Below, piece after piece: positions 59,155 through 64,000 of a DNA stretch of 64,000 nt. The position numbers and the translations under genes were made by a program. Positions within the stretch are counted from its first letter, which is position 1; every line of letters starts with the position of its first letter. Location of the stretch: the NCBI RefSeq assembly GCF_002954245.1, contig NZ_PPTG01000028.1, forward strand, positions 1 to 64,000. The letters run 5' to 3'. Under the pieces are notes generated by a model. It did no database searches, was not told the DNA's origin, and was given only the letters and a program-made list of their open reading frames with translations. Source of the stretch: Cryobacterium aureum. GTDB lineage: Bacteria; Actinomycetota; Actinomycetes; Actinomycetales; Microbacteriaceae.

Positions 59155-60145
59155 CGTCACGCAGCTGCCCACGGGCGGCCGCGCCGTCGCCCCTCCCGGC
59201 ACCGAAGCGATCGCCCTCCCCCGGCCAGACGTCGCCGACAAGAGGATCCGCCTCTTCCACCTCCTGCTCAAAGACCGCTTCGCCTCGGTCGCCGCGCTGA
59301 TCCTCGTTGTCGTTGGGCTGACCGCCCTCTTCGGGCCGACCCTGATGGGCGACCTCGCAACGCGCCAGGACCTGAGTGCCACGAACCGACCACCCTTCAG
59401 CTTTGCGGACGGCTGGGCGTTCATCCTCGGCAGCGATTCACTCGGCCGCAGCATGGTGGCGCGCCTCGTGGTTGCCACTCAAACCACGCTCTCGGTCGCT
59501 CTCCCCGCCGTCGGTATCTCTCTCGTCATCGGCTCGCTGTGGGGCGTCTGGGCCGGCTACCACCGCGGCATCCGCGAGACCATCTCGATGCGCATCGCCG
59601 ATGTCGTCATGAGCTTCCCGTCACTGTTGCTCGCCGTCGTCATCCTTTACGTGTTCTCGCCGAGCGCCGCCAACATCGTGCTGATCCTCGCGGTGACCCG
59701 CATCCCGATCTACCTGCGCACCGCCAGGGCCGAATCGGCCGAGCTGCAGAGCCGCACCTTCGTCGACGCCGCCCGAACCTTCGGCACCAAGCCGAACGCG
59801 ATTATCCGTCGCCACGTGATTCCGGTGGTCCTGCCCACGCTGCTCACCTTGGCCACGCTGGAATTCTGCTACGTGATGCTCGCCGAAAGCTCGCTGAGCT
59901 TTCTCGGCATCGGAATCCAGCCGCCGGACGTCAGTTGGGGCCTCATGGTCGCACAGGGCCGTCAATACCTGCAGACGGCCTGGTGGCTATCGTTCTTCCC
60001 CGGACTGGCCATCGTGGTGACGACGGTCGCGGCCAACGTGCTCGCCGCCTGGCTGCGCATCGCGACCGACCCGGCCCAGCGCTGGCGGCTCACGCTGCCC
60101 CGCAAGCGGATGATTATGCGTATTCCCGCAAAGGAGATTCAGTGA
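59135..60145 (+). CDS. ABC permease (DppC/OppC type)
   Basis: The 336-residue protein has an N-terminal cytosolic stretch, six helices, and RTARAESAELQSRTFVDAARTFGTKPNAIIRRHVIP as its EAA loop, then ESSLSFLGIGIQPPDVSWGLM. The ATG at 59135 overlaps the previous gene by 20 bases. It shares one base with the next gene (TGATG). It pairs with the DppB-like subunit. Confidence 0.93.
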   Translation: MSKPPRNVTQLPTGGRAVAPPGTEAIALPRPDVADKRIRLFHLLLKDRFASVAALILVVVGLTALFGPTLMGDLATRQDLSATNRPPFSFADGWAFILGSDSLGRSMVARLVVATQTTLSVALPAVGISLVIGSLWGVWAGYHRGIRETISMRIADVVMSFPSLLLAVVILYVFSPSAANIVLILAVTRIPIYLRTARAESAELQSRTFVDAARTFGTKPNAIIRRHVIPVVLPTLLTLATLEFCYVMLAESSLSFLGIGIQPPDVSWGLMVAQGRQYLQTAWWLSFFPGLAIVVTTVAANVLAAWLRIATDPAQRWRLTLPRKRMIMRIPAKEIQ

Positions 60146-61188
60146 TGAGCACCCACACCCAGAGCGTGTCCACGGCGCGCGAGGACCTCACCGAAAATGA
60201 GGTCGTGCTCAGGGTTACCGGCCTCGACGTAGATATCCGCACCCCCAAGGGCGTGCTGCGGGCCGTCAACAACGTGAGTTTCGAAGCGCGCGCCGGGCGC
60301 ACCCTCGCCCTGCTGGGCGAGTCCGGCTGCGGCAAATCGATGACGGCCAAGGCCGTCGCCGGACTGCTCGACCCGGTCGCCGACGTCACCGGCGGCACGG
60401 TCGTACTGAATGGCACCGACCTTGCGGCGCTCAGCCCGAAGCAGCGGCTGAAATACGCCGGCCCGGAACTCGGCATCGTCTTTCAGGATGCCCTGACCGC
60501 CCTCAACCCGGTCTATACCGTTGGTACGCAGCTCAGCGAGGCATTCCGCATCCACCAGAAACTTTCGGCGAAGGCAGCCAAGGTCAAGGCGATCGAACTC
60601 ATGCGCCACGTCGGTATTCCCGAACCCGAGTCGCGGGTGGATTCGTTTCCGCACCAGTTCTCTGGCGGCATGCGCCAACGCATCCTGATCGCTATGGCCG
60701 TCGCCCTGAACCCCCGGCTCCTGATCGCTGACGAGCCCACGACCGCACTCGACGTAACCGTGCAGGCGCAGATCATGAAGCTGTTGCGCGACCTTCGCAC
60801 CGAGAGCCACCTGGCCGTCGTGCTGATCACCCACGACCTGGCCCTGGTTGCCGAAGAGGCCGACACCGTGGCCGTCATGTACGCGGGCAATGTCGTGGAG
60901 ACCGGCCCCGTTCGGGAGGTCTTTGGTTCGCCGAAACACCCATACACGCGCGGACTGCTCGATTCTGTGCCGGCCGATGTTGGTCGCGGTGCCGACCTTA
61001 ATTCCATTGCCGGGTCGCCGCCCGAGCTGCACCGTATCCCCGAAGGATGCGTCTACCAATCCCGCTGCCCAGTCGTGCAAGATGTGTGCCGCGCCATCCG
61101 CCCGGCTCTTGAAGCCGAGGGTGCCGGTCGCACCGTAGCCTGCCACTTCGCACTGACAACCGCGAGCAAGGAGCTGGACCATGTCTGA
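60145..61188 (+). CDS. ABC ATPase (DppD type)
   Basis: The 347-residue ATPase has Walker A GESGCGKSM, signature FSGGMRQRILIA, Walker B LLIADEPTTALD, H-loop LLI-THDLALVAEE region, and the oligopeptide C-terminal signature HPYTRGLLDSVP with the Cys cluster EGCVYQSRCP and HFAL. Coupled on both sides. It acts as a heterodimer with the next ATPase. Confidence 0.94.
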   Translation: MSTHTQSVSTAREDLTENEVVLRVTGLDVDIRTPKGVLRAVNNVSFEARAGRTLALLGESGCGKSMTAKAVAGLLDPVADVTGGTVVLNGTDLAALSPKQRLKYAGPELGIVFQDALTALNPVYTVGTQLSEAFRIHQKLSAKAAKVKAIELMRHVGIPEPESRVDSFPHQFSGGMRQRILIAMAVALNPRLLIADEPTTALDVTVQAQIMKLLRDLRTESHLAVVLITHDLALVAEEADTVAVMYAGNVVETGPVREVFGSPKHPYTRGLLDSVPADVGRGADLNSIAGSPPELHRIPEGCVYQSRCPVVQDVCRAIRPALEAEGAGRTVACHFALTTASKELDHV

Positions 61189-62266
61189 CGCCATTTCAAC
61201 ACCTTCCGCTGTCGCGCCGACCGTGCCACTGCTCGACGTGCGCGGCTTGACCAAAAACTTTCACGTTCCGGGGCGCGGCAACAACGTGCTGTGCGCGCTC
61301 GACAGAATCGACCTGCACGTGGGCCGTGGTGAAACACTCGGACTCGTCGGAGAATCGGGTTGCGGAAAGTCGACCCTCGCCCGCACCCTGCTGATGCTCG
61401 AGCAGCCCGATGAGGGCACCATCCGGTTCGAGGGAACAGACCCCTTTGGCCTCAAGGGCAAGCAGCTGCTGGCCTGGCGCCGCCGGGTGCAGATGGTCTT
61501 CCAGGACCCGTTCGCGTCCCTCAACGCACGCATGACCGCCGGGGAGATCATCTCGGAACCGTGGGCCACCCACACCGATCTGTACCCGACCAAGAAGGCC
61601 CGCGCCGCCCGCCTGAACGAACTCATGGAGATCGTGGGACTCCGCGCGAGCGACGCCGGCAAGTCCCCCCAGGAATTCTCCGGCGGCCAGCGCCAACGCA
61701 TCGGCATCGCCCGCGCTCTGGCCCTCAATCCGGATGTCATCGTGCTCGACGAGCCCGTGTCCGCGCTCGATCTCTCGGTTCAGGCGCAGGTGCTCAACCT
61801 GCTCAACGACCTGCAGAAGCGCCTCGGCGTTGCGTACATCTTTATTTCCCACGACCTCTCGGTGGTGCGGCACGTCGCCGACCGGGTCGCCGTCATGTAT
61901 CTCGGCCGAATCGTGGAGACGGGCACGACCGAGCAGGTCTTTGACCGACCGAGACACCCGTACACCGCCGCACTCATGTCGGCGTCGCCGCACCTCGACG
62001 TGACCGGTGCCACGCCGCGGAATCGCATTGTGCTCGAGGGTGAAATGCCGTCGCCGCTTGACCCGCCGTCTGGCTGCCGGTTTCGCACGCGGTGCTGGAA
62101 GGCGGAGGATGTCTGCGCCACGACTGCACCGTCTGGCTCGAGCTCCGCAGCCGAGCCCCTGCACGCGGCCGAATGCCATTTTCCGATGACGACGGAAGAC
62201 CTGAAATCGGCTGGCAGCCCGATCAAGCCCAAGAACGCGGTGAACCTGCTCGCACCGCTGCAGTGA
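61181..62266 (+). CDS. ABC ATPase (DppF type)
   Basis: The 361-residue ATPase has Walker A GESGCGKST, Q-loop VFQDPFASLN, signature FSGGQRQRIGIA, Walker B VIVLDEPVSALD, H-loop FISHDLSVVRHV, and the tail HPYTAALMSASP with GCRFRTRCW. It overlaps the previous gene by eight bases. It completes a five-gene Dpp-type importer. Confidence 0.94.
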   Translation: MSDAISTPSAVAPTVPLLDVRGLTKNFHVPGRGNNVLCALDRIDLHVGRGETLGLVGESGCGKSTLARTLLMLEQPDEGTIRFEGTDPFGLKGKQLLAWRRRVQMVFQDPFASLNARMTAGEIISEPWATHTDLYPTKKARAARLNELMEIVGLRASDAGKSPQEFSGGQRQRIGIARALALNPDVIVLDEPVSALDLSVQAQVLNLLNDLQKRLGVAYIFISHDLSVVRHVADRVAVMYLGRIVETGTTEQVFDRPRHPYTAALMSASPHLDVTGATPRNRIVLEGEMPSPLDPPSGCRFRTRCWKAEDVCATTAPSGSSSAAEPLHAAECHFPMTTEDLKSAGSPIKPKNAVNLLAPLQ

Positions 62267-62271
62267 GCGGA

Positions 62272-62979
62272 ATGGAGATCGCGATCATTGCGATCGTGAT
62301 TGTGGCAGCATCCGCTTTGCAAGCGTCGATCGGTTTTGGCATGGGTATGCTCGCCGCGCCCGTGATCGGTCTCATCGACCCCGCTCTGCTGCCCGGCACG
62401 GTGATCATCCTCGCGGTACTCCTCACCGGGATTGTCGCCGTGAAGGAGCGCTCCCACCTCGATCTGAAGGGCGCAGGCTGGGCCCTCGTCGGCCGCATCC
62501 CCGGCAGCCTTCTTGGAGCCTGGCTGGTCTTTGTGCTCCCCGCGAGCGGGCTCGCCTGGGCCGTGGCGGTGGTCGTGCTCGGGGGTGTGGTGATGGCCGT
62601 GTCCGGCTGGGCGCCGATGCCTGGACGGGGGTCCCTCATCACTGCGGGGGCGGCTTCTGGTGTGATGGGCACCGCGACGTCGATCGGCGGCGCACCCATG
62701 GCTCTGATCTGGCAGCGTTCGCGCGGGCCGCAGCTGCGCGGCACGATGAGCGCGTTCTTTCTCGTCGGCTCGTCGATCTCCCTCATCGCGCTGGCCGCGC
62801 TCGGCACGGTGACCGGAGCGACCGTCCAGCTTGCCGTGTGGATGATCCCCGCGGTGCTGCTGGGCTACCTGCTGTCCCGGTTTGTGAACCGGTATCTCAA
62901 TCACGGTCGGTTGCGACTGACCGCGCTGGCGGCATCCGCTCTCGGCGCGGTACTGCTGATCGCGGCGCAGCTGCTATAG
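62272..62979 (+). CDS. TauE/SafE-family permease
   Basis: The 235-residue membrane protein has seven to eight helices and the family features GFGMGMLAAPVIGLIDPALLPG and GTATSIGGAPMALI. TauE/SafE proteins export sulfite or organic anions. I used the ATG at 62272; a GTG at 62263 overlapping the previous stop as GTGA is an alternative start three codons earlier. It is likely the last gene of the importer operon and may export a by-product of catabolism. Confidence 0.88.
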   Translation: MEIAIIAIVIVAASALQASIGFGMGMLAAPVIGLIDPALLPGTVIILAVLLTGIVAVKERSHLDLKGAGWALVGRIPGSLLGAWLVFVLPASGLAWAVAVVVLGGVVMAVSGWAPMPGRGSLITAGAASGVMGTATSIGGAPMALIWQRSRGPQLRGTMSAFFLVGSSISLIALAALGTVTGATVQLAVWMIPAVLLGYLLSRFVNRYLNHGRLRLTALAASALGAVLLIAAQLL

Positions 62980-62991
62980 CCTCGAACGCGG

Positions 62992-63999
62992 TCAGTGCAC
63001 CACGTGAGCGAGCGGCCGACCGTGCGCGAGGCTGTCAACGTTCGCCGCGATGTCGGCCGCGCGCAGCTGAAAGGTACGCAGAGCATGCCCGGAGTAGTGC
63101 GGGGTGAGGACGACCGTATCGAAGTCGGCGAAACGGGCAGCGGATGCCGGTGCCGCGCCATCGGCGCTCGGCGCTCCCCACCAGACGTCGAGCGCGGCGC
63201 CTCCGATGCGCTTCTCTGTGAGGGCCTCAACGAGTGCGTCTTCGTCGATCAGCGGGCCGCGGGCGACGTTGATGAGGATGCCGGTGGCTCGCATCTGGTG
63301 CAGGGCGCGAGCGTCGATGACGCCGCGGGTGGCATCGCTCAGGGGCAGGGTCACGACGACGATATCGGAGCTGCCGAGCAGCTCGGGCAGCTCGTCGAGG
63401 CTGCCGACCCAGTCGAGTGTCAGGTCTTCGGGTACAAAGCCGGCGGGATTGTGCCGAACGGCCCGCACGCGCATGCCCAGGCCGGAGGCCAGACGGGCCA
63501 CCTCCTGCCCGATCCCGCCGAATCCGAGCAACCCCAGGGTGCGGCCGCGCAGGGTGCCGTGGAACGGCTCGGACAAGTCATTGGCGACCGTCCGCCAGGT
63601 GCCCACCCGCATTTCCCGGTCGACCGGGATGACCCGCCGGGAGAGCATGAGCGCGGTCATGATGACGTGCTCCGCGATCGCCTCACCGTGGTGGAACGTG
63701 TTGGCAACCCGGATTTCCGGCGCGAGCTCGGCCAGGGGAATCTTGTCGAAGCCCGCTCCGGTGACGTGCACGAGCCGCAGTCGGGATGCCGCAGCGGCCA
63801 TGGTCGACGACATTGAGGAGCAGACCAGCACGTCGGTATCTGGCAGGGCCGCGATGACCTGCTGCTCGCTCCACGTATTCGCGATCGTCCACTCGTTGCC
63901 AGCGTCTGCCTGGGTCAGCTCGGCCACAAAGCGGCTCATGATGTTGTCCGTCACGAGCACTCGCAGCGGAGTGAACGATTCGGCGGGGAAGGCGCTCAC
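62992..63999 (-). CDS. D-2-hydroxyacid dehydrogenase family protein, start near the window edge
   Basis: The 335-residue enzyme has LVHVTGAGFDKIPL, NTFHHGEAIAEHVIM, the Rossmann motif GLLGFGGIGQEVARL and the late segments INVARGPLIDEDAL and VVLTPHYSGHALRT; the catalytic His is in TPHYSG. It is convergent with the TauE/SafE gene (12-base gap). The GTG at 63999 gives a plausible start, but an earlier one outside the window cannot be excluded. It resembles the phosphonate- or glyoxylate-type dehydrogenases; substrate unknown. Confidence 0.88.
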   Translation of the reverse strand: MSAFPAESFTPLRVLVTDNIMSRFVAELTQADAGNEWTIANTWSEQQVIAALPDTDVLVCSSMSSTMAAAASRLRLVHVTGAGFDKIPLAELAPEIRVANTFHHGEAIAEHVIMTALMLSRRVIPVDREMRVGTWRTVANDLSEPFHGTLRGRTLGLLGFGGIGQEVARLASGLGMRVRAVRHNPAGFVPEDLTLDWVGSLDELPELLGSSDIVVVTLPLSDATRGVIDARALHQMRATGILINVARGPLIDEDALVEALTEKRIGGAALDVWWGAPSADGAAPASAARFADFDTVVLTPHYSGHALRTFQLRAADIAANVDSLAHGRPLAHVVH

Positions 64000-64000
64000 C

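Overview
The window comes from a high-GC actinobacterium, most likely of the family Microbacteriaceae. Supporting this inference are a CarD-type RNA polymerase regulator, a multi-gene Asp23/DUF6286/CsbD stress cluster, a DUF5997 gene, frequent GTG starts with ATGA or GTGA couplings, and very frequent use of the word CGGATGC/GCATCCG. No rRNA, tRNA, CRISPR array, prophage or replication origin was seen.

Layout. Positions 1-755 are mobile-element debris: the tail of a probable recombinase, an array of TTATGCCGAC/GTCGGCATAA inverted repeats, and a broken IS3-type transposase. Positions 901-6682 hold a leftward catabolic and uptake operon (FAD oxidoreductase, uronate-dehydrogenase-like enzyme, NitT/SsuABC-type importer) with a divergent LysR regulator. 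Positions 6980-12716 hold a second importer (iron/phosphonate-type solute-binding protein, fused permease, ATPase) with a metallophosphodiesterase, a 49-residue ORF and an RpiR regulator. Positions 12866-15242 carry two proteins of unknown role and a ribosome-hibernation factor. Positions 15342-18454 carry a copper-related set: DyP peroxidase, PCu(A)C chaperone, CopC and a His/Met-containing membrane protein. Positions 18650-23730 carry a GH15 enzyme with a degenerate trehalose-phosphatase-like N terminus, a TetR regulator, CarD and a polytopic membrane protein. Positions 24147-30602 are one 2151-residue membrane-anchored Ig-like protein.

Positions 30690-37955 form a divergent envelope-stress island: a leftward run (Asp23, small membrane proteins, AmaP-like proteins, CsbD, holin-like, DUF3618, YihY) facing an ECF sigma factor and an Asp23-domain protein with an anti-sigma-like N terminus. 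Positions 37996-45356 hold a frameshifted DinB gene, Lrp and alanine dehydrogenase, HxlR with an NmrA-like reductase, MarR with a small zinc-ribbon protein, an aldehyde-dehydrogenase-like protein and a GNAT-AAA+ fusion. Positions 45528-55093 carry a DrrAB-type exporter, a VOC protein, a LysR effector domain without HTH divergent from DUF5997, an esterase, a Nudix protein, a nucleoside hydrolase, a GNAT, a DEAD-box helicase with a possible 28-residue divergent ORF, and DUF1684. Positions 55192-63999 carry a complete Dpp/Opp-type importer and a TauE/SafE permease between two D-2-hydroxyacid dehydrogenases, probably one catabolic locus.

Two dispersed intergenic repeat families and several terminator hairpins built from the CGGATG(C) word lie between genes. 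The best candidates for undescribed biology are the giant Ig-like protein, the LysR-effector/DUF5997 pair, the sigma/Asp23 island, the PDE-importer cassette with its small ORF, and the degenerate HAD-GH15 fusion.
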